Shown here: positions 27,860 through 38,032 of the stretch, piece after piece | Numbering within the stretch: position 1 is the stretch's first letter | Layout: each line of letters begins with the position of its first letter | Origin: Beijerinckiaceae bacterium | GTDB lineage: Bacteria > Pseudomonadota > Alphaproteobacteria > Rhizobiales > Beijerinckiaceae | DNA: 64,000 nt | Direction: 5' to 3' | Assembly: GCA_947475995.1 (NCBI GenBank) | Contig: CANJNI010000004.1 | Coordinates: 116,354 to 180,353, forward strand | Made by a program: the position numbers and the translations under genes | Notes under the pieces: generated by a model | Databases searched by the model: none | What the model saw: only the letters and a program-made list of their open reading frames with translations | Told to the model about the DNA's origin: nothing

Positions 27860-30800
27860 ATGAAGGAACCGGCAAGCAACTTCCGGGTCGGTACTGGCCC
27901 CGTCGCAATCGTGGGCGCAGCGTGCCGACTGCCCGGCGCCCCCAACGAATCCGCATTCTGGAAAATTCTGGAAGACGGCCGCTGCACCGTCGGCCCGATG
28001 CCGGATGGCCGCTGGCGCCCGGAGAAATACCTGCATCCGCGCCAGACGGAGCCCGGCTTCAGCTACACCTTCAATGGCGGCTACCTGGCCGAGCCGTTCG
28101 CATTCGATCCCTCCGTTTTCGGCATTTCGCCCCGCGAAGCCCGCCAGATCGACCCGCAGCAGCGCCTGCTGATGGAAGTTGTCTGGGAAGCGCTTGAGGA
28201 CGCCGGCATTCCGCCATCGTCGCTCGCCGGCACGGAAGTCGGCGTCTATGTCGGCGCGTCCAGCCTCGATTACGGCAATCTGCACATGACAGATCCGGCC
28301 GCGATCGAAAGCCACTTCATGACAGGTAATACCCTGTCGATCGTGTCGAACCGCATTTCCTATGTGTTCGACTGGCGCGGTCCCAGCTTCACGGTCGACA
28401 CCGCCTGTTCCTCATCGCTGGTCGCCTTTTCGGAAGCCATGTCGGCAGTTGAAAGCGGCCGGGTCGAGGTCGCGGTCGTGGCCGGCGTCAACATGCTGCT
28501 GTCGCCGGGCTCCTTCATCGGCTTCTCGCGCGCCTCCATGCTGTCGCCGACGGGCCTCTGCCGTCCGTTCTCCGCACAGGGCGACGGCTATGTGCGCGCC
28601 GAGGGCGCGGTTGCATTCCTGATCATGCGTGGCGACGTCGCGCGCCGCCGCAATGTCGCGCCCCGCGCGATGGTTCTGGCCTCCGGCATCAATTCCGACG
28701 GTCGCACCTCGGGCATTTCTCTCCCGTCTGCCGACGGACAGCGGGCCCTGCTCGAACGCATCTATGGCCAGTCGGGCATCAATCCGGCGAAGCTGTCCTT
28801 CGTCGAGGCCCACGGCACCGGCACCCGCGTGGGCGATCCGGCGGAAGCCATGGCGATCGGCCAGGCGCTGGGCCAGAAGCGTCAGTCGCCGCTGCCGATC
28901 GGTTCAGTCAAATCCAACATCGGGCACCTTGAGCCCGCGTCCGGCCTCGCCGGCGCCTTCAAGGCCGTGATGGCCATGGAGCATCGCGTTTTGCCGCGAA
29001 CGCTTCATCTGTCCGAACCCAATACGATGATCGACTTCGCAGCCCTGAACATCGAGGCTGCTGTGGACCCGGTCCAACTGGCATCGCCGGGAACGATCCT
29101 GCATTGCGGCGTTTCATCCTTCGGTTTCGGCGGAACCAATGCCCATGTGGTCATGCGCGAACCCGAGCCCTCGGAACTTCCAATGGCCGACAGGCCCGCG
29201 CGGAACGAACCGGAGTTTCTCGTGCTCTCGGCGCAGACGCGCGAGGCGCTCGCCGAGACCGCCCGCCGCTACGCTGATCTCATAGAGGCGGGCGCCCAGG
29301 CTCCAAAGGTGATCGCCAGCGCTTCGGCGCATCGCCGCGAGCGTCTTTCGCATCGTCTGGCGACGCCGCTCGCCGGCGCTCCGGCCATGGCCGAAGATCT
29401 GCGCGCCTTCGCCGACACCAAGGACCCGAAGACCGTCATGTCGGGCGTTGCGCCCTCCACGGCTCCGGTCGTCGCCTTCGCCTATTCGGGCAATGGCGCG
29501 CAATGGGCCGGCATGGGCCGCTCCGCCTATGCGAACAACGCCGCATTCCGTAAACGCCTCCAGCAGATCGATGCGCTGTTCAAGCCTCTGACCGGCTGGT
29601 CGTTGATCGACGCGATCAATGATCCGCAACTTGCCGAACGCCTGCCGAAAACCTCTGTGGCGCAGCCGCTTCTCTTCGCCATCCAGTCCTCCACCACGGC
29701 CGCACTTGCGGAGTATGGACTGAAGCCCGCGATGGTCTTCGGTCACAGCGTCGGCGAAGTGGCGGCTGCGGAAGCTGCAGGCGCGCTCACACTCGCCGAT
29801 GCGGTGCGTCTCATCGTCAATCGCAGCGAACAGCAGGAAAAGGTGCGCGGGCTCGGCAAGATGGCCGCCACCAACAGCGGCGTCGCCGATACGCGCCAGT
29901 TCCTCAAGACTATCGGCGTCTCGGACGTCGAGATCGCCGCTGAAAACAGCGCCTCGTCGGTCACCCTGTCCGGTCCGGAAGCTTCGATCCAGCAGGCCTC
30001 GAAAGCAGGTCGCCGTCATCGCATCGCTATCCGGGTGCTGGACCTCGACTATCCGTTCCACAGCCCGCTGCTTGATCCGCTGCATGCCTCGCTGCTGGCC
30101 TCCCTGTCCGGCATCAAGCCGAAGAAGTCGTCGATCGACTTCATATCGAGCGTCACCGGCGACGTGCTGGACGGCAAGCAACTGGACGCCGAATATTGGT
30201 GGCGCAATGTGCGCGAGCAGGTGCAGTTCCGCTCCGCCATCGAAGCGGCGACCGCCAAGGGCGCAACGCTATTTGTTGAAGTCGGCGCCCGCCCGATCCT
30301 GCGCGCCAATCTGAACGATACGATGAAGGACGCCGGCATTCGCGGCGATTACGTCCAGACTCTCGACGAGAAGGACGCTGCGGATGTCGACCCGATCCGC
30401 GCGGTCGTGGCGCGTGCGATGGTGCGCGGCGCAAAGCTCGACGAGGACAAGATTTTCGGCGGCGCGCCGCTTGGCCGCATCCGGCTCCCGGCCTATGCGT
30501 GGCAGCACAAGACCTACAACCTCGTCGAGACGAACGAGGCGCTGAATCTTTATGGCGGCGAGGGCCGTCACCCGCTGATCGGCGCGCGCCTGTCGCAGGG
30601 CTCGCCCGAGTGGCGCACGCTCATCGACACCGATGTGGTTCCGTATCTGGCTGACCACAAGGTTGATGGCGAAGTCGTCATGCCGGGCTCCGGCCTTGCG
30701 GAAATGCTGCTCGCGGTCGCGCGCGAGACGTTCCCCGAGGGTCCCATCGGCATCGAGGATTTCGACATCCTCGCCCCGATGTTGCTGACGCGCGACCAGA

Positions 30801-33800
30801 TGCGCGAAGTCTCCGTCCGACTCCACGACGACACGCAGGTCGTGGAAGTCTGGAGTCGCGCGCGTCTCGCCGGCGACGAATGGTCGATCCACGCGCGCGG
30901 CCGCATCATGCAGGTTGTCGGCAAGGTCCACGATCTCGTGGAGCCGGCCGGCAAACCGTTCGATGGCGCGACCGCGGACGATGTCTATTCACGCGCCCGC
31001 GAAACCGGCCTGGAATATGGCCCGGCGTTCCGCCGCGTTCGCGGCATGCGCTACAATGACGTGGTCATTCACGCCGACTTCGCTGCTGCCGACATGCCGC
31101 AGGGGCTGTTCGCGCGAACGCCGGTTCTCTCGCCCGCCGCGCTGGACGCCTGCTTCCACCCGCTCTTCCAGACCATGACGGTCAAGAAGGGCATCAAGAA
31201 GACATATCTGCCGGTGCGTTTCGCGCAGTTGCGCGTCTATCGCGACAATGCCGATGTGGCGCGCTCGCTGCTGGTGCTCGAACGGTCCACGGACGAGTCG
31301 ATCTCGGTCACCATTGCTCTTTATGATGCGAACGATGAAATCGTCGCGACGCTCTCGGGCGGCCTTTTCCGTGCGGTCGTGCTATCCCGCAACACGGCCG
31401 ATCAGCTTTATTTCCACATCGAGCGGACGCGGATCGAGCGTCTCGATCGCGTGTTCGAGGGCCGCAGCGTCGCCCGCAAGGCTCTGAGCGGCAAGAAGCC
31501 GGGCGAGCGTCCCGACAGTTGGCTCCTGCTGGAAGCTTTCGGACGGTCGCTGGCGCATGACGTGCTGAGCGAGAAGATCGGTCCTGCGGGCCTGACCATT
31601 GAGTCCGCAGTCGAGAAGGGCGCTGTTGCGGCCGGAATGATGCCGCTCGTCGCCTCGCTGCTGGATTGCCTGTCGGGCGCCGGTCTGGCGACCGAGAACG
31701 GCGATCGCTGGAGCGTCGAGGCCGATAGCGGCTTGCCCGATCCCGCCACGATTCTGGCGACATTCGCGGCCGAATATCCTGCGGCCAGCGTCGAACTCGT
31801 GCTCGCCGCCAAGGTTCTGTCGCATCTCGACAAGACGATTTCCACCGGCCATGCGCCGGCCTATCGCCAGCAACTCATCGAACAGTTCGAGACGTCCACG
31901 CTTCTGTTCGAGCCTCTTCTTGAGCGCGCCGCCGCGATCATCGAATCCACCGAAACGGCCATGAAGCCGGACCCGGTGAATGTCGTGGTGCTGGAGCCCG
32001 GCTGTCTCGGCATCATCCGCATGCTGCGTCCGTTCATCCACGATCGCCGCGTGAAGGTGACCGTGGCGGGCGCCGATCATAAACGTCTCGACCATATCGC
32101 GGCCCGCATCGGCTCCGACAATGGCGTCGAATTCCTCGAACTTGGACCCGATGCAGCGGCTGGACCCAAGTTCAACGTCGCTCTCGCGATGACGTCCGAC
32201 CCGTTGTTCGGCGGCGACGCCAATTTCGGCAGCGCGGTTTCGGCGCGCCTTGCGCCCAATGCTGCGCTCATCGTCCTTCAGCCGCCGGAAGATCCGGTGT
32301 TCGACGTTTTGCTGGGCCTGACAGAAGGCTGGTTCGCCCGCACGCTCGACCCGCATTTCCCGGTGGGCCGGTTGCCCGGCATCGAAGATACACGCCGCGC
32401 CCTCGTCAGCGCCGGTTACCGTGATATCCAGGCCGTCGAGGGCGGCGACAGCGTCGGCACTATTCTGATCGCAACGCCCGCGCAGGCTGCGGACGCAGCC
32501 GCCGGCGAACATCCCCCGCTGGTCATTGCCGCCAATGGCACTGCGCCGGACAATGCTTTCGTGTCGCAGCTTCTGCAGAAGGCTCGCGCCTCCGGGCGTT
32601 CCGTTCGCACAGCTCCGGCCGCCGTCTCCGCGGAACTGCGCCGCCAGTCCTGGCGCACCGTTCTGGGCGCTGAAACGCGCGGCAAGCGCATCGACGTTGT
32701 CGACCTGACGGGCGTCGAACGCGATGCGGATGATCAGTCGCGCCTTGAAAACCGCATCTGCGAAATCGCCGCGATCCTCGAATCCGCCCGTGGCTCAGGC
32801 AATCACATCGGTCTGTGGATCGTTGTGCGTGGCCTTGAAGGCGGCGCGCATGGTCTCGATCCTGTCGCGGAGGCCATCTGGTCGTTCGCCCGCGTGGCGA
32901 TGAACGAATATCCGGAAGTGGATATCCGTCTCATTGATGTCTCTGTCGATCTGTCGGTCGCCGAGGCCGCAGAACGCCTGACGGGCCTTCTGGATTCGCC
33001 CGGTGCGGAAGCCGAGCTTCTTGTTGACGCCTCGGGTCTCTGGGCGCATCGCGTCGGCCGTGGCCGCAGCCCTGAAACGGACAAGACGCGACATGCTTCG
33101 GCGGCGGTTCTGGAACTGCCCCACAAGGGAGCCTTGTCGCAGTTCGTCTGGACCGGCATCGAGCGCATTGCGCCCGGTCCCAACGAGGTGGAAGTCGAAG
33201 TCACCGCTGCGGGCCTGAATTTCCGCGACGTGATGATGTCGATGGGCCTTCTCGACGACGACGTTCTTGACGCCGGTCTTGCGGGCGCCGTGCTGGGCTT
33301 CGAATGTTCCGGCCGTGTGGTGCGGGTCGGCGAAAAGGTCCGAGACCTTCAGCCGGGCTCGCGCGTCATGGGCTTCGCCGCTCGTGCTTTCGCCACGCAT
33401 GTCACCGCTGACCGCCGCGTCTTCGTCCCGGTGCCGGATCGTCTGCCGCTTGAAGCTGCAGCCACAGTGCCTGTCGCCTTCCTGACCGCGTGGTACTCGC
33501 TGCTGGAAGTCGCACGCCTCAAGCGTGGCGAATGGGTCCTGATCCATGGCGCGGCCGGCGGCGTCGGCCTTGCGGCGATGCAGATCGCCCGCTGGAAGGG
33601 CGCGAAGATCGTCGCCACTGTCGGTTCTCCCGACAAACGCGCGCTGGTCGAACTGTTCGGCGCGGACAAGATTTTCGACTCGCGCTCCCTGACCTTCGCG
33701 GAAGACATCAAGCGCGAGATCGGCGCTGTCGATGTGGTGCTGAACTCGCTTTACGGCGACGCCATGCTGGCGAGCATCAAGTGCCTCAAGCCGTTCGGCC

Positions 33801-35341
33801 GTTTCGTCGAACTCGGCAAGCGCGATTATGTCGAGAACACCTGGATGGGCCTGCGGCCGTTCCGCCGCAATCTCAGCTATTTCGGCGTGGACATCGACCA
33901 GTTGCTTGCGGCTGATCCCGACACTGCGGACCGCCTCATGCGCGAACTCGAACGCGCCTTCGAGGATGGCCAACTGACGCCGCTGCCTTACCGCGTTTTC
34001 GAAGCCGAGGACGTGCCGTCCGCGTTCCGTCTCATGCAGAGCGCCGGACACGTCGGCAAGATCCTGATCACGCCGCCGCGCCGTCCGGTGCCGGCGGTGA
34101 ACGGGCAGGCGAAGTTCAAGCCTGGTCCGGGCGTTCACCTCGTGGTGGGCGGAACAGGCGGTTTCGGATTCGAAGCGGCCGCGTGGCTGGCCGAGCAGGG
34201 CGCGCAGAATATCATCGTCGCTTCGCGCAAGGGCGCCCTGTCGGGCGCGCTGGAAGTACGCGCCGCCGCAATCCGCGCGACAGGCGCGCAACTCGAGATC
34301 GAGCAGGTCGACGTCACCGATGGGGCTTCGGTCGACGGCATGATCCGCCGGATCCTGTCGCGTTACGGCAAGCTCGCGGGCGTCATCCACACCGCGATGG
34401 TGCTCGAAGACCGTCTCATGTCCGGCATTGACGACACGATGGTCCACAAGGTCCTGTCGCCGAAAGTGACAGGCGCGCTGCAGCTCGACCGGGCGACGCG
34501 CAACCTGAAGCTCGATTATTTCGTGCTCTATTCCTCCGCGACGACTCTGATCGGGAGCCCCGGCCAGAGCGCCTATGTGGCCGCCAACGGCTATCTGCAG
34601 GGGCTGGCGCGCAAGCGTCGCGCCGAAGGACTGCCGGCCCTCGCGGTGGCGTGGGGTGCGATTTCCGATGCGGGCGTGCTGGCGCGCGATGCGGAGACCG
34701 CCAAGAAACTTGCGCGCGCCATCGGCGTCGTCGGCATTGCTGCGCGCGACGCGCTGGATCAGCTCGGGCAGATGCTGGTCAACCAGAATGGCGAGCCGAC
34801 GCAATATTTCGCCGACATCCATCCGGGCGGCGCCATGCGCGACATGAAGTTGTTGCAGACGCCCGCCTTTGCACGCCTGTTCCGTGGTCGTGGCGAAGCG
34901 GAGACCGGCGACAGCGTCGATGTGCTGAAGCTGATCGAAGGTCTCAGCGAAGTCGAGGCGAAGGTGAAGGTCGCCGAACTGCTCGCTGTGGAAGTCGGCC
35001 GCATCCTGCGTCTCTCGGCCGAGGAACTCGACATCCATCGTCCATTGTCGGAGCTCGGCATGGACTCCCTGATGGGTCTCGAGTTGCGCATGGATATCGA
35101 GAAGCGCTTCGGCGTTGAATTGCCGCTCATCGCCATCACCTCGGTGACCAATCTTACCGACCTCGCCGGCCGCATGATCCAGAATCTGCGTCCAGGCGAA
35201 GGCGCCGCCGAAAGTTCCGAGTCCCAGGTGGACCGGAGCCTTTATGAAAAACACGCGACGGACGACGTCGACGCCGAAAACATGGCTGCGGTTGCTGAAG
35301 CGATCGGGGAGCAGCGGCGTTCAGTGAAGAGGCTTCAATGA
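27860..35341 (+). CDS. rkpA: Highly reducing type I polyketide/fatty-acid synthase (RkpA-like)
   Basis: Iterative multidomain synthase of about 2,493 residues that should build a fully reduced long acyl chain. Order: KS (15-445; C183 in DTACSSS, H318, H356), AT (530-845; S630 in GHSVGE, malonyl-like YPFH), DH (900-1180; H933 in DHKVDGEVVMPG), a methyltransferase-like region (1180-1740) without a proper SAM glycine motif, ER (1753-2075; HGAAGGVGLAA), KR (2085-2290; GGTGGFGFEAA, YVAAN) and ACP (S2403 in GMDSL). No thioesterase. The start is uncertain: ATGs at 27785 and 27809 are also in frame, but the KS begins just after the chosen one. It overlaps the oxoamine synthase by ATGA. The pair matches rhizobial RkpA-RkpG. 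Confidence 0.9.
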   Translation: MKEPASNFRVGTGPVAIVGAACRLPGAPNESAFWKILEDGRCTVGPMPDGRWRPEKYLHPRQTEPGFSYTFNGGYLAEPFAFDPSVFGISPREARQIDPQQRLLMEVVWEALEDAGIPPSSLAGTEVGVYVGASSLDYGNLHMTDPAAIESHFMTGNTLSIVSNRISYVFDWRGPSFTVDTACSSSLVAFSEAMSAVESGRVEVAVVAGVNMLLSPGSFIGFSRASMLSPTGLCRPFSAQGDGYVRAEGAVAFLIMRGDVARRRNVAPRAMVLASGINSDGRTSGISLPSADGQRALLERIYGQSGINPAKLSFVEAHGTGTRVGDPAEAMAIGQALGQKRQSPLPIGSVKSNIGHLEPASGLAGAFKAVMAMEHRVLPRTLHLSEPNTMIDFAALNIEAAVDPVQLASPGTILHCGVSSFGFGGTNAHVVMREPEPSELPMADRPARNEPEFLVLSAQTREALAETARRYADLIEAGAQAPKVIASASAHRRERLSHRLATPLAGAPAMAEDLRAFADTKDPKTVMSGVAPSTAPVVAFAYSGNGAQWAGMGRSAYANNAAFRKRLQQIDALFKPLTGWSLIDAINDPQLAERLPKTSVAQPLLFAIQSSTTAALAEYGLKPAMVFGHSVGEVAAAEAAGALTLADAVRLIVNRSEQQEKVRGLGKMAATNSGVADTRQFLKTIGVSDVEIAAENSASSVTLSGPEASIQQASKAGRRHRIAIRVLDLDYPFHSPLLDPLHASLLASLSGIKPKKSSIDFISSVTGDVLDGKQLDAEYWWRNVREQVQFRSAIEAATAKGATLFVEVGARPILRANLNDTMKDAGIRGDYVQTLDEKDAADVDPIRAVVARAMVRGAKLDEDKIFGGAPLGRIRLPAYAWQHKTYNLVETNEALNLYGGEGRHPLIGARLSQGSPEWRTLIDTDVVPYLADHKVDGEVVMPGSGLAEMLLAVARETFPEGPIGIEDFDILAPMLLTRDQMREVSVRLHDDTQVVEVWSRARLAGDEWSIHARGRIMQVVGKVHDLVEPAGKPFDGATADDVYSRARETGLEYGPAFRRVRGMRYNDVVIHADFAAADMPQGLFARTPVLSPAALDACFHPLFQTMTVKKGIKKTYLPVRFAQLRVYRDNADVARSLLVLERSTDESISVTIALYDANDEIVATLSGGLFRAVVLSRNTADQLYFHIERTRIERLDRVFEGRSVARKALSGKKPGERPDSWLLLEAFGRSLAHDVLSEKIGPAGLTIESAVEKGAVAAGMMPLVASLLDCLSGAGLATENGDRWSVEADSGLPDPATILATFAAEYPAASVELVLAAKVLSHLDKTISTGHAPAYRQQLIEQFETSTLLFEPLLERAAAIIESTETAMKPDPVNVVVLEPGCLGIIRMLRPFIHDRRVKVTVAGADHKRLDHIAARIGSDNGVEFLELGPDAAAGPKFNVALAMTSDPLFGGDANFGSAVSARLAPNAALIVLQPPEDPVFDVLLGLTEGWFARTLDPHFPVGRLPGIEDTRRALVSAGYRDIQAVEGGDSVGTILIATPAQAADAAAGEHPPLVIAANGTAPDNAFVSQLLQKARASGRSVRTAPAAVSAELRRQSWRTVLGAETRGKRIDVVDLTGVERDADDQSRLENRICEIAAILESARGSGNHIGLWIVVRGLEGGAHGLDPVAEAIWSFARVAMNEYPEVDIRLIDVSVDLSVAEAAERLTGLLDSPGAEAELLVDASGLWAHRVGRGRSPETDKTRHASAAVLELPHKGALSQFVWTGIERIAPGPNEVEVEVTAAGLNFRDVMMSMGLLDDDVLDAGLAGAVLGFECSGRVVRVGEKVRDLQPGSRVMGFAARAFATHVTADRRVFVPVPDRLPLEAAATVPVAFLTAWYSLLEVARLKRGEWVLIHGAAGGVGLAAMQIARWKGAKIVATVGSPDKRALVELFGADKIFDSRSLTFAEDIKREIGAVDVVLNSLYGDAMLASIKCLKPFGRFVELGKRDYVENTWMGLRPFRRNLSYFGVDIDQLLAADPDTADRLMRELERAFEDGQLTPLPYRVFEAEDVPSAFRLMQSAGHVGKILITPPRRPVPAVNGQAKFKPGPGVHLVVGGTGGFGFEAAAWLAEQGAQNIIVASRKGALSGALEVRAAAIRATGAQLEIEQVDVTDGASVDGMIRRILSRYGKLAGVIHTAMVLEDRLMSGIDDTMVHKVLSPKVTGALQLDRATRNLKLDYFVLYSSATTLIGSPGQSAYVAANGYLQGLARKRRAEGLPALAVAWGAISDAGVLARDAETAKKLARAIGVVGIAARDALDQLGQMLVNQNGEPTQYFADIHPGGAMRDMKLLQTPAFARLFRGRGEAETGDSVDVLKLIEGLSEVEAKVKVAELLAVEVGRILRLSAEELDIHRPLSELGMDSLMGLELRMDIEKRFGVELPLIAITSVTNLTDLAGRMIQNLRPGEGAAESSESQVDRSLYEKHATDDVDAENMAAVAEAIGEQRRSVKRLQ

Positions 35342-36705
35342 GTCGTCGCACCGATCGCCTGTCGGCTTCGGACAAGTCCGCCCTTCTGCAAAGCCTGCGC
35401 GCCAACGTCCGCGCCTCGGAGCCTGCGAAGACCCCGAAGCCCGTGCCGACGAAGACGTGGGATACGTCCTTCGAGAGCCTGCCGGCTTTTCAGGTCTTCA
35501 AGACGCAGCGCGCCGCTGCGGACGTGCTGGGCATTTCCAATCCGTTCTATCGTCAGCACGACGCGAAGGCCGGGTCCGAGAGCCTGATCGGCAACCAGCA
35601 CGTTCTGAATTTCGCATCTTACGACTATCTCGGCCTCAACGGTCATCCGGAAATCACGAAGGCTGTGGCCGAGACGGCCGCCCAGTGGGGCACCAGCGTC
35701 TCCGCCAGCCGCATCACGGCGGGCGAGCGCCGTTTCCATCGCGAACTCGAACGCGCGATCGCGGATGTGTATCAAGCCGAGGATTCCGTCGTTTTCGTCA
35801 GCGGTCACGCAACGGCCGTGACGGCGATCGCCGCTCTGGTCGGCTCCAAGGATCTCGTGATCCACGATGCGCTGATCCACAATTGCGTCATGGTGGGCAC
35901 GCAGCTTTCCGGTTCCGCGCGCCGCGTCTTCCCGCACAATGATCTCGACGTGCTGGAATCCATTCTGGAAAATTCGCGCGACTCCTTCGAACGCGTGCTG
36001 ATCGTCGCCGAAGGTCTTTACTCGATGGACGGCGATGGTCCAGACCTCGCGCGCCTTGTGGAGATCAAGGAGCGTTGGGGCGCCTGGCTGCTGGTCGATG
36101 AAGCTCATTCGATCGGCGTCCTGGGCAAGACCGGCAAGGGCATTTTCGAAATGCAGGGCGTCGATCCGCGCCGCGTCGATCTGTGGCTCGGCACGCTGTC
36201 GAAGACGCTCGTGAGTTGCGGCGGCTATATCGCCGGCAATCACTCGCTGGTGGATTATCTGAAGTTCGCCGCCAACGGCATGGTCTACAGCGTCGGCATG
36301 CCCGGCCCGGCCACGGTGGCGTCTCTCGTGGCGCTCGACATCATGAAGCGCGAGCCCGAGCGCGTCGCGAGATTGCAGGCGAACGGCAAGCTGTTCATGG
36401 ACAAGGCCCGGGCAGCCGGTCTCGACGTCGGATCGAGCTGGGGCTACGCGGTCACGCCCATCATCGTCGGCGATACGCTGCGCACGGTCATATTGGCGGA
36501 TCGCCTGCTGAAGCGCGGCATCAATGCTTTCCCGATCATTCCGCCGGGCGTTCCAGAAAAGTCGGCGCGTTTGCGCTTCTTCATTTCGGCCAGTCACACG
36601 CCCGAGCAGATCGAGACCGCCGTGCAGGCCACGCAGGAAGAACTTTCCTCGCTGGAAGCCGCCGGCCTTGCGGTCGGAACAGCCAATCGTCTCCTGAAGC
36701 GGTGA
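35338..36705 (+). CDS. rkpG: PLP-dependent alpha-oxoamine synthase (RkpG-like)
   Basis: Family enzymes condense an acyl thioester with an amino acid, losing CO2, to give an alpha-amino ketone (serine palmitoyltransferase, BioF, KBL, ALAS). The 455-residue protein has an extra N-terminal segment of about 60 residues, the fold-type I core with LVDEAHSIG and the PLP lysine K289 in TLSKTLVSCGGY. Coupling to a synthase that lacks a thioesterase suggests it releases the ACP-bound chain, the logic of fungal fumonisin synthesis (PKS plus Fum8). No biotin genes are near, so BioF is unlikely. The amino acid used (serine, alanine or glycine) cannot be read. Confidence 0.88.
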   Translation: MSRRTDRLSASDKSALLQSLRANVRASEPAKTPKPVPTKTWDTSFESLPAFQVFKTQRAAADVLGISNPFYRQHDAKAGSESLIGNQHVLNFASYDYLGLNGHPEITKAVAETAAQWGTSVSASRITAGERRFHRELERAIADVYQAEDSVVFVSGHATAVTAIAALVGSKDLVIHDALIHNCVMVGTQLSGSARRVFPHNDLDVLESILENSRDSFERVLIVAEGLYSMDGDGPDLARLVEIKERWGAWLLVDEAHSIGVLGKTGKGIFEMQGVDPRRVDLWLGTLSKTLVSCGGYIAGNHSLVDYLKFAANGMVYSVGMPGPATVASLVALDIMKREPERVARLQANGKLFMDKARAAGLDVGSSWGYAVTPIIVGDTLRTVILADRLLKRGINAFPIIPPGVPEKSARLRFFISASHTPEQIETAVQATQEELSSLEAAGLAVGTANRLLKR

Positions 36706-36733
36706 TGCACAGCCGTCAGGGGGCGAAGGCGCA

Positions 36734-38029
36734 ATGACCAGACCGATCGCATACGACATGGTCCGGCTGCTGCTCGGTCCGTTCAGCTCGACGCCGCGTG
36801 GCATCGACCGTATCGACTTCGGTTTCGCAGCCTCGTTGTTTCATGACTGGCCTGACGATTTCGTCGGCATCGCCCCGATGGCCTGGGGCATGCGCTGGTT
36901 CGGTCGCAAGAAGCTCATCCATGGACTGGAGCGCCTCGACTATTTCTGGCGCGAGACGATGGATCGCGACAATGACGCCGCCTATCAGCGTCTCAAGCGG
37001 TTCCTTGCCGATCCGGCCCATCCGCTGGCCTACAAGAAGCCCTCTTCGCGGATGCTCGCAAAGGTGCGCGGCACCGTGCGCTTTCTCGATCTCATCACGC
37101 GCGGCCCGTGGAGCTTCGGCGGCACGACGCTGGGCCTGCCGGTCAATTCGATTTATCTCAATGTTGGCCATTACGGCCTGAGCGTGCCGCGCTTCCTGTC
37201 CTGGCTCGAAAAGCGGCCCGACATCGTGTCGGTGTTCATGGTGCATGACGTGATCCCGCTGGAAACGCCGGAACTCGTCGCGCCGTCCACCTACACCGCG
37301 CATCATGCGGTGATGGAAGCGGTGATCCGCTATGCCAATGCGCTGATCGTGCCGAGCGAAGCCACCAAGGTTGCGACGCTGGAAGAATTGCGCCGTCGCG
37401 GCGCGCGCGAAATTCCGATCTATCCGGTGACGCTGCCGATCAACGACGCCTTCATCACCCCGATGGCGCCCGATCCGGATCTGGCTGCGCGGCCCTATTT
37501 CGTCATCTGCGGGGCAGTGGAGCCGCGCAAGAACCATATGCTGCTTTTGCAGTTGTGGCGTGAACTGGTGCGAAAGCGCGGCAAGGATGCGCCGGTTCTG
37601 GTGATCGCCGGTCCGCCCGGATTCTCGTCCGAGCCCATCATGTATTACCTGCGCAAGTGCGAGGCCCTGAAGGACCACGTGCATCTTGCGAGCGGACTTT
37701 CGACCCCTGCGCTGCGGAGCGTCATGGCTGGCGCGCGCGCATTGCTGATGCCGTCCTTCGCGGAAGGCTTCGGGTTACCGCCGGTGGAAGCCCTGACGAC
37801 CGGCACGCCTGCGATTCTGTCCGACATCGCCGCACACCGCGAGGCCGCAGGCGAATACGGAATCTTTCTCGACCCGACCGATGGTCCCGCGTGGCTGCGC
37901 CAGATCGAGGCGATGATCGACGACAATCCCGTCTATGTGGCGCTGCGCGAAAAGATATCGGGCTTCAAGCCGAAGACCTGGCCTCAATACATGAAAGAAA
38001 TCGAAGAGATTTTGCTCTCGATCCAGTGA
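36734..38029 (+). CDS. GT4-type glycosyltransferase
   Basis: A 431-residue retaining glycosyltransferase with a GT-B fold: a Glyco_transf_1 C-terminal half including VICGAVEPRKNHMLLL and the E-x7-E motif in PSFAEGFGLPPVEAL. No membrane segments. AAGG six bases before the ATG supports the start. It sits 28 bases after the oxoamine synthase in the same direction, so it probably belongs to the same operon and adds a sugar to the amino-lipid or to an attached glycan. Donor and acceptor are unknown. Confidence 0.85.
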   Translation: MTRPIAYDMVRLLLGPFSSTPRGIDRIDFGFAASLFHDWPDDFVGIAPMAWGMRWFGRKKLIHGLERLDYFWRETMDRDNDAAYQRLKRFLADPAHPLAYKKPSSRMLAKVRGTVRFLDLITRGPWSFGGTTLGLPVNSIYLNVGHYGLSVPRFLSWLEKRPDIVSVFMVHDVIPLETPELVAPSTYTAHHAVMEAVIRYANALIVPSEATKVATLEELRRRGAREIPIYPVTLPINDAFITPMAPDPDLAARPYFVICGAVEPRKNHMLLLQLWRELVRKRGKDAPVLVIAGPPGFSSEPIMYYLRKCEALKDHVHLASGLSTPALRSVMAGARALLMPSFAEGFGLPPVEALTTGTPAILSDIAAHREAAGEYGIFLDPTDGPAWLRQIEAMIDDNPVYVALREKISGFKPKTWPQYMKEIEEILLSIQ

Positions 38030-38032
38030 CGC

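Noticed and set aside
32795..35254. 819-codon open frame on the minus strand within the PKS
   Set aside because: It is a shadow of the GC-rich PKS coding frame, with no domain or ribosome binding site; the plus-strand frame holds ER, KR and ACP motifs.
35338..36705. BioF (biotin synthesis) assignment for the PLP enzyme
   Set aside because: No other biotin genes near; coupled to a PKS; the same pairing is known from rkpA-rkpG.
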